The position numbers were made by a program, and so were the translations under genes. Below the pieces are notes generated by a model that saw only the letters and a program-made list of their open reading frames with translations, ran no database searches and was not told the origin of the DNA. A stretch of 64,000 bases of DNA from [Clostridium] innocuum (GTDB lineage: Bacteria; Bacillota_I; Bacilli_A; Erysipelotrichales; Erysipelotrichaceae), in the NCBI GenBank assembly GCA_012317185.1, contig CP048838.1:2790001-2854000 (forward strand). The letters run 5' to 3'. Below are positions 24,659-33,371 of the stretch, piece after piece; the first letter of the stretch is position 1, and each line of letters begins with the position of its first letter.

Positions 24659-25171
24659 TTAAACATCTATTTCTTTGTATTCACTGCCTAGCTGTGCATA
24701 ATGCGCGGCATTCTCCAGAATTTCCTTTACCTGCTCCTCACTGCATTTGCGTATGATCCGGGCAGGACTGCCCACAGCCAGACTGTTTTCCGGAATCTGC
24801 TGTCCTTCCTTTACAAGAGCCCCTGCACCGATGATACTGTGTCTGCCGATATGTGCACCGTTTAACACAATAGCTCCCATGCCGATCAGCACCTCATCCT
24901 CAATCATACAACCGTGCAGCACCGCATTATGGCCCACGGTCACCCGTTTCCCTATTTGCAGCAAATGCTTCGGATCCGTATGCAGCGTGCAATTATCCTG
25001 TATATTGCTGTCCTCGCCGATATGAATATGATCCTTATCGCCACGCACCACGCTGTGAAACCAGATGGAGCTTCCCTTCTCCAGCGTCACATCACCGATC
25101 ACGGTCGCATTGCTGGATACATAGGCGCTTTCTTCTATGAGCGGCTGCTTATCTCTGTATGGTAAAATCAT
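24659..25171 (-). CDS. Gamma-class carbonic anhydrase-like hexapeptide protein
   Basis: A left-handed beta-helix protein of 170 aa (PaaY/YrdA/CamH family). The three metal-binding histidines correspond to H64, H81 and H86 (TLHTDPKH, TVGHNAVLH), with Arg43 and Asp45 in VVRGD. These bind Zn or Fe at trimer interfaces in gamma carbonic anhydrases. Many bacterial members have low or no CO2 hydratase activity, so the substrate is uncertain. It is preceded by a TATAGTATAG -10-like box and appears monocistronic. Confidence 0.85.
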   Translation of the reverse strand: MILPYRDKQPLIEESAYVSSNATVIGDVTLEKGSSIWFHSVVRGDKDHIHIGEDSNIQDNCTLHTDPKHLLQIGKRVTVGHNAVLHGCMIEDEVLIGMGAIVLNGAHIGRHSIIGAGALVKEGQQIPENSLAVGSPARIIRKCSEEQVKEILENAAHYAQLGSEYKEIDV

Positions 25172-25541
25172 GTTCTACACCTGCTTTCCTTACAGCTATA
25201 CTATACCACACAAGACACCGTTATCATGAAGGAATTTACATACGAAAGTTAAAATTTCAGATGTCAGTACCTTTAGATATTTCTTCCCCTATTTAACGAT
25301 AAGTCAAAAAAAGAATTCACATTACTATAAATGACAATAGAAATGTGAATTCCTTATCCATAAACAACCGAAGACCAGGCCTTTTTAAAATTACCTGCTT
25401 TTTTATTATTCAATTCCAAACACAGGAACAGCAGGTGCAACCTCAGCGAAGCCATAAGCTGTTGGCAAAGCATCCGCACACCTTATTGTATTTCCGCATA
25501 TCCCATATTTATTCAGGACAGCATACAAGACAGCTCATATA
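25172..25541. other. Intergenic region with one terminator
   Basis: About 370 bp. An inverted repeat GAATTCACATT ... AATGTGAATTC (25315-25350) is followed on the minus strand by TTTTTTT and probably ends the feo transcript. I see no coding frame with a ribosome site. Confidence 0.5.
25307..25350 (-). terminator. Terminator of the feo operon
   Basis: An 11-bp stem with a T-run on the minus strand, about 190 bp downstream of the small Cys-rich feo protein. Confidence 0.65.
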
Positions 25542-25724
25542 TTATTCCTGCTCCTGATCCTTCTTATAATCTTCATACAGGCTGGAAAAGGCAGAGCAGC
25601 TGGAGCAGTCACTGTGACAGGAGCCGCAGCCGGAGTCCTTCCCTTTTTTCGGTCTGGTAGCATAAACGATCACCGCAAGTATGGCAAGCAGTACCGCTAT
25701 TACGATAACATCTGCAATATTCAT
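25542..25724 (-). CDS. FeoB-associated Cys-rich membrane protein
   Basis: A protein of 60 aa with one N-terminal membrane helix (residues 4-22), a basic stretch (RPKKGK) and a cysteine cluster CGSCHSDCSSC, then an acidic tail. This is the FeoB-associated Cys-rich protein seen downstream of feoB in Firmicutes. It is presumed to help ferrous iron transfer or to play the role of FeoC. It lies 53 nt after feoB on the same strand. Confidence 0.9.
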   Translation of the reverse strand: MNIADVIVIAVLLAILAVIVYATRPKKGKDSGCGSCHSDCSSCSAFSSLYEDYKKDQEQE

Positions 25725-25777
25725 ATTCTCACATCCTGTTCACCTTTAGTATATGCAGGAATACAGGTTTTGTCCAA

Positions 25778-27793
25778 TCAGAAGAACATACTTCCGATCT
25801 GAAAGACAAGGAATGCGACAAGATAGGCAACCAGCGTCTGGTAGCCGACAGCTCCCAGCGCCTGCCTGATGGATCCCAGTTCTCTTCTTGTTGCGGCGAA
25901 GGCGGCAATGCATGGCATATACAATACCGTGAAGCACAGATATGCAAAGGCGGAAACCGGAGTGAAAATTGTCTGCAAAGCAGCACTCAAACCGGCATCG
26001 CTGTTTGTCTGGGTCAGTACACTCAGCGTGGAAACAACACTTTCCTTTGCCGTGATTCCGGTTACAAGCGCGGTACTTGCTCTCCAGTCCTCAAATCCCA
26101 GCGGTGCAAAAATATGAGAAATCCAGGTGCCGATGCTGGCAAGCATGGAATCTGCGGAATCCGCAACTGCAGTGAAGGAAAAATCATAGCTCTGTAAAAA
26201 CCAGATAACGATGCTGGCCACAAAGATGATCGTGAATGCCTTGCGCAGAAAATCCTTAGCCTTCTCCCACATATGCAGCACTACACTTTTTGCACTCGGT
26301 ATACGATAGGAAGGCAGCTCCATTACAAAGGGCACGCTGTCTCCCTTAAACATTGTGCTTTTCAGCAACAGTGCAGACAGGATTGCCACAAGGATACCAA
26401 TCAGATATACACTGATCAGGATCAATGCAGTATGCTCAGGAAAAAATGCAGCAGTTATCATACCGTAAATTGGCAGCTTGGCACTGCAGGACATAAACGG
26501 AGTGACAACGATAGTCATTTTCCGGTCACGCTCACTGCTCAGTGTACGGGCGGACATGATAGCGGGCACACTGCAGCCAAAGCCAATCAGCATTGGCACA
26601 AAGCTTCTGCCCGACAAGCCGATTTTACGCAGCAGCTTATCCATAACAAACGCCACCCGGGCCATATACCCGCTGTCCTCCAGCAAAGACAGGAAGAAAA
26701 ACAGCGTTACGATCACAGGAAGAAAGGACAGTACGCTTCCCACACCGTTGCAGATACCGTCTATGATCAGCGCCTGCAGCCAGTCACTGACCTGCAAGGA
26801 CGCCAGCAGGTTAGCCATTTGATCACATGCTACGGCAATCCCATCCTCCAGCAGCGTCTGCATAGTGCCGCCAATCGGACCGAAGGTCAGATAGAAAATG
26901 CACAGCATGATCAGAATAAAAATCGGTATGCCAAGATATTTATGGGTCAGCAGCCCGTCAATTTTCTCGCTGCGCACCTGTGCTGAGGATGCATGCCGTT
27001 TCACAACACAGTCAGCCACCAGCTCCTCTATATAGGAATAGCGCATATCTGCCAGTGCAGCCTCACGGTCTGTCTGTAAGGCATCCTCCATGCTTTTTAC
27101 GATTTTTTCTATAATATCGATATCATCCTGATGCAGCTTCAGCTCCCTTTGCATTGGTTCATCTCCCTCCACCAGCTTGGTAGAGGCAAAACGCATGGGA
27201 ACCTTTGCCTGTTTCGCATGATCCTCTATAATATGGGCTATGGAATGAATGGCACGGTGAACCTCTCCCTTGCAGAAGTCCAAATTTACTGCCTGTTTTC
27301 CATCCCGAATCTGCTTTTTCACCACACGGATCAGCTCATCGATCCCCTCATTTTTGCTTGCGGAGATAGGCACGATCGGACAGCGCAGATGCTCACTCAG
27401 CGTATGCACATCAATGCTGTTTCCACTCGCCGTCACCTCGTCCATCATATTCAGCGCAATCACCATCGGCTTCTGCAGCTCCATCAGCTGCAAAGACAGA
27501 TAGAGGTTTCGTTCAATATTCGTAGCATCCACGATATTGATGATCAAATCCGGATCATCCTTTAAAATGAAATCCCTTGTCACCACCTCTTCACTCGTAT
27601 AAGGAGACAGGGAATAAATTCCCGGCAGGTCGACCAAGGCAGCTTCCTTAAACGATTTGATCTGCCCCATTTTCTTTTCCACGGTTACTCCGGGAAAATT
27701 CCCCACATGCTGGTTGCTGCCGGTCAGTCGGTTGAAGAGTGTCGTCTTGCCGCAATTCTGATTACCGGCCAGTGCGATTAGGACATCCTTCAT
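25778..27793 (-). CDS. feoB: Ferrous iron transport protein B
   Basis: This iron(II) transporter of 671 aa has an N-terminal GTPase domain: G1 GNQNCGKTT (9-17), G3 DLPG near 56 and G4 NMMDE near 115. A helical spacer follows, then a C-terminal permease of about nine helices with the Cys-containing gating motif GFGCSVPAI and MSCSAKLPIYG. It moves Fe2+ into the cytoplasm under anaerobic conditions. It overlaps feoA by 4 nt (ATGA). Length is slightly below the E. coli protein but normal for Firmicutes. Confidence 0.96.
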   Translation of the reverse strand: MKDVLIALAGNQNCGKTTLFNRLTGSNQHVGNFPGVTVEKKMGQIKSFKEAALVDLPGIYSLSPYTSEEVVTRDFILKDDPDLIINIVDATNIERNLYLSLQLMELQKPMVIALNMMDEVTASGNSIDVHTLSEHLRCPIVPISASKNEGIDELIRVVKKQIRDGKQAVNLDFCKGEVHRAIHSIAHIIEDHAKQAKVPMRFASTKLVEGDEPMQRELKLHQDDIDIIEKIVKSMEDALQTDREAALADMRYSYIEELVADCVVKRHASSAQVRSEKIDGLLTHKYLGIPIFILIMLCIFYLTFGPIGGTMQTLLEDGIAVACDQMANLLASLQVSDWLQALIIDGICNGVGSVLSFLPVIVTLFFFLSLLEDSGYMARVAFVMDKLLRKIGLSGRSFVPMLIGFGCSVPAIMSARTLSSERDRKMTIVVTPFMSCSAKLPIYGMITAAFFPEHTALILISVYLIGILVAILSALLLKSTMFKGDSVPFVMELPSYRIPSAKSVVLHMWEKAKDFLRKAFTIIFVASIVIWFLQSYDFSFTAVADSADSMLASIGTWISHIFAPLGFEDWRASTALVTGITAKESVVSTLSVLTQTNSDAGLSAALQTIFTPVSAFAYLCFTVLYMPCIAAFAATRRELGSIRQALGAVGYQTLVAYLVAFLVFQIGSMFF

Positions 27794-28032
27794 TTCGCCC
27801 CCTCCGCATCTACCTCAATCTTTGCGGCATCCTCCAGACGCAGCGTCAGAACATAGCCTCTCAGATTCAGCTCCATGGGATCACCCATTGGCGCCACCTT
27901 GTTTACATGCACGTTCGTGCGCGGCGTCAATCCCATATCCAGCAGCCGTCTGCGCAGCGCCCCCTGTCCGCCAACTGCCCGTATAATGCCACCCTGTCCG
28001 GGTTTAATGTTATCCAATGTCGTCATAATCAA
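27790..28032 (-). CDS. feoA: Ferrous iron transport protein A
   Basis: This is an SH3-like protein of 80 aa with the FeoA pattern GQGGIIRAVGGQGALRRRLLDMGLTP and the C-terminal LRGYVLTLRLEDAAKIEV. FeoA binds and modulates FeoB. It starts the feoA-feoB-Cys-rich operon. A TTGACA/TATGAT promoter and a metal-regulator-like inverted repeat lie upstream. Confidence 0.93.
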   Translation of the reverse strand: MIMTTLDNIKPGQGGIIRAVGGQGALRRRLLDMGLTPRTNVHVNKVAPMGDPMELNLRGYVLTLRLEDAAKIEVDAEGAK

Positions 28033-28050
28033 CTACCAACTTTCTAAATG

Positions 28051-28103
28051 TTACCCTTGGTTAATATCCATATATATCATACTCTAATTCCTTACTTTGT
28101 CAA
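28051..28103 (-). promoter_or_regulatory. feo promoter and candidate metal-responsive operator
   Basis: Minus-strand TTGACA (28098-28103), 16 bp and TATGAT (28076-28081). Downstream, TTACCCTTGGTTAA (28051-28064) is a 14-bp inverted repeat with one mismatch, resembling DtxR/IdeR/MntR-type half sites. It covers the early transcribed region, so iron-dependent repression is plausible but inferred. Confidence 0.6.
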
Positions 28104-28396
28104 TGCTTATCGTGCAGTTTTTCACAAACGCAAACATATTTCCACCACTATTTTCCCCTCGGTGATGATTTTCCACAGACAAGCTCTTTCAAATGCATCA
28201 TCCACCACCCTTGCCCAGCCGCCCTGAAAGCCGCCAGCTAATAAAATACGATATGAAATATTCTTTCATTTGTTGATATTACAGGCATTCTTTTCAGCAA
28301 TTTAAAAGAATGCATACTGAATTTTCTTTTCTTATGTGCACTACGCCTTTTTGTGATAAAATGAACATAACAGATATTTCTTAAAACTCAACTTTT
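28104..28396. other. Divergent intergenic region, feoA to diguanylate cyclase
   Basis: About 290 bp without a gene. It contains a 10-bp inverted repeat GCATTCTTTT / AAAAGAATGC (28285-28294 with 28304-28313) upstream of a weak -10 (near 28356) for the cyclase. The repeat could be an operator or a terminator-like stem. Confidence 0.4.
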
Positions 28397-28423
28397 ATGG
28401 TGAAACCAATGAGGAGGTTCCAT

Positions 28424-30034
28424 ATGAAACGCAGTTTATTTAAAAAGCATCAGCTGTGGTATGTCGCAGGCTTTCTGATTATCAACTTTGCTGCCTGCAT
28501 CATCATAGGCAATCATGCCTACCGGCAAATCCAAGCGGATATGAATGCGCATGCTTTGCAGTCACAGGAGGAAGTACAAAGTGTTATGGATGATTACCGG
28601 CATTCCTTTCAGCTGTTCACTACCATGCTTGAAAGGGAGGTGGAAGCAGAGCCAAAGCCGGCAGTCATCTGGAAGTATCTGAAAAAGCTGGATAAGCAGC
28701 TGCAGGCTATTGAGGGTGATACCTTTGACGGCCTGTATATGTATTATAGGAACTCCTATTTATACAGCTGGGATACGCCCTATGAGCAATATGAAAAAAG
28801 CGGATATGATGCCACAACACGTCCGTGGTACCGCAATGCAGTGGATGCGAAGGGTGAAATCGTGTTCACTCCGCCGTATATGAGCTTTGCCAATCATTAT
28901 ATTCTATCCACCATTTCACAGCTGCAGCCGGATCAGAAAACCGTGTTTGCCTATGATATAAAAATGGGAAACATACAGAAGCTTATCGCCTCTTTACAGG
29001 CATATGATAAGGAGCAGCTGATCATTTTTGATAAAAAAGGCACCATCATTGGCAGCAGCGAGGAGGATTATCTCGGCGGAAACCTAATGCAGAGCACTGA
29101 GGAAAACAGAGAACAGCTGACAGAGGCAAACAACAAGCTGAAGCAGGCCGATTCCTCAATTTCAAAGGAGGATCGAAAGAAGCTGGAGGATGAGGCTTCC
29201 TATGCACAGGCCTTCTATGATTTTCAAAACAGCTTTTCCACCGACTTCAACTCGCTTCTGAAGGATAACGGTATGCAGCTGGTTGATTATCAGAATCAGA
29301 AATACTTCGGACTGATCCAGCAGGGAAACGAGTTTGATTATCTTATTCTCGTACCCGTATATTCCATGCTGTCCGCAACCCTGCAAATCTGGCTGATTCC
29401 TCTGCTCATACTGGAAATCATATTGATTTATGTGCTGAGCCAGATCAGCAGAGAGCTGAAAAACCGTGAATTAAAGGGGGCCTATGTGGAGCTGGGTCAG
29501 ACACAGAAGCGTTTGGAAATTGCATTACAGGCTGCCCAGAAGGCTGCAGCCATCGATGAGCTGACCGGTATGATGAATATGAAATCCTTCCGCAGTACAG
29601 TTAAGCATCACATACAGGGAATGGAGGAGGATGAGAATGGAATCCTGATTATGATTGACGGCGATCATTTCAAATCTGTCAATGATCAATATGGGCATTC
29701 CGTCGGTGATGAGGTTATCCGTCTGACGGCACAGATGATTGTCGGTCGAATCCGTACGGTCGATTATGCTTCACGACTCCATGGAGATGAGTTCGCCATC
29801 TTCGTATCCAATACGCGTGACTACTGTGTAGCGGAAAAAATCATGGAGGATATCAATCTGTCACTGGCGAAGGAAGCCCAGAAACGAAATATGCCCGCAA
29901 TCACCTTATCCTCCGGTGCTATTATCGCCTGCCCCAATGATAATTATATGGAGCTGATCAAGGCTGCCGATGAGGCTTTGTACAGAGCAAAGGAAACGCA
30001 CAACGGTGCCTTTCGTCAGGCTGAGGAGAGGTAA
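28424..30034 (+). CDS. Membrane diguanylate cyclase with extracellular Cache sensor
   Basis: A protein of 536 aa with membrane helix 1 (about 12-30), an extracellular dCache-like domain (about 35-320, including TRPWYRNAVDAKGEIVFTPP), helix 2 (about 330-350), a short coiled coil and a GGDEF domain. The domain has DGDHFKSVNDQYGHSVGDE and the active loop RLHGDEF. The first Gly of the GGDEF motif is thus His, while the product-inhibition I-site RTVD five residues before is intact. It would make cyclic di-GMP from GTP on sensing a ligand, if active. The ATG at 28424 has GAGGAGG 6 nt upstream. Confidence 0.88.
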   Translation: MKRSLFKKHQLWYVAGFLIINFAACIIIGNHAYRQIQADMNAHALQSQEEVQSVMDDYRHSFQLFTTMLEREVEAEPKPAVIWKYLKKLDKQLQAIEGDTFDGLYMYYRNSYLYSWDTPYEQYEKSGYDATTRPWYRNAVDAKGEIVFTPPYMSFANHYILSTISQLQPDQKTVFAYDIKMGNIQKLIASLQAYDKEQLIIFDKKGTIIGSSEEDYLGGNLMQSTEENREQLTEANNKLKQADSSISKEDRKKLEDEASYAQAFYDFQNSFSTDFNSLLKDNGMQLVDYQNQKYFGLIQQGNEFDYLILVPVYSMLSATLQIWLIPLLILEIILIYVLSQISRELKNRELKGAYVELGQTQKRLEIALQAAQKAAAIDELTGMMNMKSFRSTVKHHIQGMEEDENGILIMIDGDHFKSVNDQYGHSVGDEVIRLTAQMIVGRIRTVDYASRLHGDEFAIFVSNTRDYCVAEKIMEDINLSLAKEAQKRNMPAITLSSGAIIACPNDNYMELIKAADEALYRAKETHNGAFRQAEER

Positions 30035-30094
30035 AAAACATACAGCCTGCGTTCTTATGTGCGATACAGTAGGCACGCAATGCATTTGAGACAA

Positions 30095-30139
30095 AAAGGA
30101 TCAATTTCATCTTTACGAACCTGATGAAATCGATCCTTT
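30095..30139. terminator. Terminator after the diguanylate cyclase gene
   Basis: A long stem AAAGGATC ... GATCCTTT (30095-30111 with 30123-30139, two mismatches) lies between the convergent cyclase and J-domain genes. Confidence 0.7.
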
Positions 30140-30291
30140 GCTTTTCTATTTCGTACACGGGCAAGCGCCTGTTCTGTCGCAGGGCATCTCCTTTATGAAT
30201 AGCCGGGCACCGCAATTTCTGCATACCTCTTCCTCTATTTGTTTTGATTACCTTTCTGCGTACATAGGCTAACGCCGCAAACCATGCGACT

Positions 30292-30888
30292 TTATCTGCA
30301 CAGATAGATTCCCGGACAGCATCCCCCGCCAAGACACATATTGCATAAGATCAGCTGACAGCAGAAATTTGATCCTCCACCGCCAAAGGGACTCTGCATA
30401 CTCTGATAGCGGGTTCTTCCGGACTGCATCTGTGCATATAGCTGACGGTATTGCTGATTGGACGGATCCATTTGACATGCTCGCTCTGCCGCCTCCATCG
30501 CCGCAATCTGGTTCCCGATACTATAATTGCTGATGGCATACAGATAATACCAGGATGCATCCCGATTCTGAATGCTGTTCAGCACCTGAATCGCCTCCTG
30601 AAAACGCCCCATGTTTATATAGCTGACAGCTGCCTGGTAATCATTGGAAAATGACTGCTGATAGGTATTCTGCTGGTAGCCGTTGAAATTCTGTCCGAAT
30701 GCTCCCCCGTTCTTTTTATAATCCAGTGCCTGCTGATAAGCATTCTGTATCTGCTTGAATTTCTCTTCAGCGTAGGGTTCCTTGTTTACATCGGGATGAT
30801 ATTTCTTCGCAAGCTGGCGATAAGCACGCTTGATTTCATCCTCACTGGCATCCCTTGACACCCCTAATATCTTAAACGGATCATCCAT
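30292..30888 (-). CDS. J-domain protein with TPR and Cys-rich tail
   Basis: A protein of 198 aa with an N-terminal J domain (residues 1-62, HPD present in KKYHPDVNK) that would stimulate a DnaK partner. A Gln/Asn/Tyr-rich linker and a TPR-like pair (AVSYINMGRFQEAIQVLNSI, YAISNYSIGNQIAAMEAAERAC) follow. The tail is cysteine- and glycine-rich (FCCQLILCNMCLGGGCC). It is not a full DnaJ: no Gly/Phe-zinc-finger region is present. It overlaps the DUF5685 gene by 8 nt. The ATG at 30888 with AGGTG is favoured over a GTG three codons earlier. Confidence 0.85.
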   Translation of the reverse strand: MDDPFKILGVSRDASEDEIKRAYRQLAKKYHPDVNKEPYAEEKFKQIQNAYQQALDYKKNGGAFGQNFNGYQQNTYQQSFSNDYQAAVSYINMGRFQEAIQVLNSIQNRDASWYYLYAISNYSIGNQIAAMEAAERACQMDPSNQQYRQLYAQMQSGRTRYQSMQSPFGGGGSNFCCQLILCNMCLGGGCCPGIYLCR

Positions 30889-31717
30889 CTTTTTCACCTG
30901 TTCTTTTCTTTCTTACCATTTCATATTTCGTCCAGACTCCCGCATACAGGATATTACGCAGTATATCCGCATGCCGCAGAATCGGCAGTGCTTCAAATGC
31001 ATCGGCGCTGTTGGAAATCATCAGCTCCAGAATGACCTTGACACGTTCATCAAAATCCGTTTGCCCGCTTTTTTCAAGAAACGGATTGAACTGTCCCTTC
31101 CTTCGATCGTCTTCCACATCATCATAGGCATCCATGATGTAGATGAACCTTCCCAGATAATCTCCCAGACGATATAGTGTATCATACCATTCATCATGCC
31201 GGTAGGTAACGATTTCCGCCATCATCACACCGCTTAAGGAGGAAAGCCTGTCCAGATCACGGCTTTGCGCCTTCTCCAGCTCCGCTGTCTTTTGCAAAAC
31301 CTCACGGATTGCCTGTATCTTATGGGGATAGGCTTCTTCCATACGCTTCATCGGACGCTTTAAAAGCGATAGCATGCTTCTGGCCTGCAGCCGATGCTCA
31401 TCCTTCCAGTCATCCTCACACTTCAGATAGGTCAGAATAATCGTCATATCCGCAGCATAGCGAAGATAAGCATTCTCCCGCTTTACATGCCGGTGCATCG
31501 GATGAACGACGCATCGCTCCCTGACGAGCTGATCCTCCGGCTCATACAATGCCGTAAGCAGAATCGCCAGAAAGGTGAGATCAAAATTTAAGGTCAGCTG
31601 ACCTCTGCGACCGAAATCCTCATGGAGTGCTTTGCACATGCCGCAGTAAAAGGATTGATAGGTATCGAAATCCTTTATTTTAAGCTCCGGTTTATTGACA
31701 ATTACATATCCAAACAT
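30881..31717 (-). CDS. DUF5685 family protein
   Basis: A helical protein of 278 aa with the DUF5685 start MFGYVIVNKPELKIKDF, then YQSFYCGMCKALHEDFG with a C-x2-C motif, NFDLTFLAILLTALYE, and the acidic motif YIMDAYDDVEDDRRKGQFNPF. The DDxxDD-type element recalls metal-binding helices of isoprenoid-synthase folds, but no activity is established. It is coupled to the J-domain gene, an association that recurs in Firmicutes and suggests a chaperone-linked role. A TATAAT box (31767-31772) lies 50 bp upstream. Confidence 0.78.
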   Translation of the reverse strand: MFGYVIVNKPELKIKDFDTYQSFYCGMCKALHEDFGRRGQLTLNFDLTFLAILLTALYEPEDQLVRERCVVHPMHRHVKRENAYLRYAADMTIILTYLKCEDDWKDEHRLQARSMLSLLKRPMKRMEEAYPHKIQAIREVLQKTAELEKAQSRDLDRLSSLSGVMMAEIVTYRHDEWYDTLYRLGDYLGRFIYIMDAYDDVEDDRRKGQFNPFLEKSGQTDFDERVKVILELMISNSADAFEALPILRHADILRNILYAGVWTKYEMVRKKRTGEKDG

Positions 31718-31772
31718 GTTACTTTCCCTGCCTTGACAAAAAACTTCATGTGATAAGTTTACCCTTATTATA

Positions 31773-32064
31773 GGGAAATTTCAAGAGTCGCAGACAAGAT
31801 AACATAAAAACACACATTGCAAGTCGCTTTTCAGCCTGTTGTGCAGACTATGCATCATGCATATACCAGTTAAAAAAAGCTGCATTATTTCCAAACGCTT
31901 ACTCAAAAAGAAGATGCATATACATAAAATGATGATGCATTCAAAGGATATTCTATAAAGGGAATACTCAGTCTGGTGAAAAAGGATCCTGTGTATTGGA
32001 AGAAAGCCTTTTCATATCAGGAAAAATCTTAACACACCTAAATGACTGCTCTGTATATAAAAAA
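31773..32064. other. Intergenic region with no gene seen
   Basis: About 290 AT-rich bp between the DUF5685 promoter and the terminator at 32065. No frame with a ribosome site and no recognisable RNA motif was found. Confidence 0.4.
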
Positions 32065-32097
32065 GCCAGGTGTGCAAACGCAAATCCAACACCTGCC
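32061..32097 (-). terminator. Terminator of the TIGR04076-like gene
   Basis: A 9-bp stem with one mismatch (32065-32073 with 32089-32097) followed on the minus strand by a run of six T. Confidence 0.75.
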
Positions 32098-32159
32098 TTT
32101 TCATCAATCTAGTTCATGTTTCATTTTACTGTTATCCCTAAGCAGGCAGAAACTCATTT

Positions 32160-32423
32160 CTATTCTGTCCGATTTTCTTTCATGAGCTCTCCATGGATAC
32201 ATACTCTGCCGCCATTCGAGCATTTTGCATCAAACTGCGTTGCCCGCTGTTCTCCATAATCCAGCGATGCACCATTCAATAATGCATAAACACTTGGATA
32301 TATTGAATTCCAGAATTCATGACATAGAGGCGGACATAAGTCCTTCACAACAAAGCTGTCTCCCTGTTTACAATACCCGCTGCGGCATGCACTCTTCGTT
32401 ACGGTCAACCTGACTGTTCTCAT
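32160..32423 (-). CDS. TIGR04076-like small protein
   Basis: A protein of 87 aa with the pattern VTKSACRSGYCKQGDSFVVKDLCPPLCHEFWNSIYPSVYALLNGA, which resembles the TIGR04076 family of small anaerobe proteins. Typical members end with a Cys-Pro-Asp motif; here the equivalent is AKCSNGGRVCIHGEL, so that motif is altered. Seven cysteines suggest metal or cluster binding. The ATG at 32423 is preferred (GGAGGG 10 nt upstream) over one six codons earlier. The gene is monocistronic with its own terminator. Confidence 0.6.
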   Translation of the reverse strand: MRTVRLTVTKSACRSGYCKQGDSFVVKDLCPPLCHEFWNSIYPSVYALLNGASLDYGEQRATQFDAKCSNGGRVCIHGELMKENRTE

Positions 32424-32520
32424 AGCTGATGTTCCCTCCATCCTTCAACATAGTAGGATATGCAATTCGACACTCCCCCCACGGTCATCGTTTTCCTTTC
32501 ATAAAGCTTATCACTTATGA

Positions 32521-33270
32521 TTACACGCTCTTTACTGCCGCAAGAAATGCACGAACCCTTTGCGCACTTACGATTTCATAGTCGGATGCATGCGGCTGTG
32601 GTGCATAGGAGAAGCTTACCGATTTACTGATCGTAGTCACATCCTTTTTCCAGTCCTTGCAGGAGGAATGCACCTGACAAATTCCGGTTTCCACCAGAAA
32701 CTGCTGTACGTTATCAGCATGCAGCCCACTTCCTGCCAGCAGCTCAATGCGGGAACCGTACATGTTTTGCAGCTTCCTCAACAGTGTTAGCGCCTGCATG
32801 GCTTTGGGCTGCTGTCCACTTGTCAGGATGCGGTCTACGCCAAGTGCGATCAGCGTTTCTATGGCAGCGAACGGATCCGGTGTACAGTCAAAGGCCCGAT
32901 GGAATACCGCTGTTTTCCCTGCTGCATGAGCCATTGCAACCAGCCGGGCACTCTGCTGCTCGTCTATAGTTCCATCCGCATGCAGACAGCCGAATACAAT
33001 ACCATCCGCTCCATTTTTCAGCATTTCTTTAGCTTCGTCCAACAGCTGTGCAAAGTCTGCAGTCTCATAACAGAAGCCTCCTCCACGAGGGCGAACCATT
33101 GCCATGACGCTTAGCTGCGTATGCTGCTTTACCAACTTTAAAGAGCTGACACTCGGTGTCAGTCCTCCCATGTGTAAGGCACTGTTTAATTCAATACGGA
33201 GAGCACCACCCTGCTCTGCCTGCAGTGCATCATCATAGCTGCCACAGCATATTTCTGTTTGTATTTTCAT
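32521..33270 (-). CDS. cutC: CutC family protein
   Basis: A TIM-barrel protein of 249 aa with CutC signatures EICCGSYDDALQAEQGGALRIELNSALHMGGLTPS, VMARPRGG-like VMAMVRPRGGGFCY, DGIVFGCLHADGTID, VFHRAFD and RILTSGQ. CutC was linked to copper homeostasis in E. coli, but the biochemical role is unproven. It has AAAGGAGATTACA before the ATG. No copper transporter is nearby. Confidence 0.92.
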   Translation of the reverse strand: MKIQTEICCGSYDDALQAEQGGALRIELNSALHMGGLTPSVSSLKLVKQHTQLSVMAMVRPRGGGFCYETADFAQLLDEAKEMLKNGADGIVFGCLHADGTIDEQQSARLVAMAHAAGKTAVFHRAFDCTPDPFAAIETLIALGVDRILTSGQQPKAMQALTLLRKLQNMYGSRIELLAGSGLHADNVQQFLVETGICQVHSSCKDWKKDVTTISKSVSFSYAPQPHASDYEIVSAQRVRAFLAAVKSV

Positions 33271-33371
33271 TGTAATCTCCTTTTTTAAAAGCTGATTCCA
33301 AGCACACCGGTGTCAGGGCCTTGCGTAATGTATCAATTTCTGTTCAATTCCCGTTTAAAACACCGTCATTC

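Noticed and set aside
30145..30245. A 30-codon minus-strand frame with a zinc-finger-like pattern (CRNCG ... CDRTGACPC)
   Set aside because: It follows a stop with no start codon or ribosome site. It might be a relic of a small zinc protein but cannot be supported.
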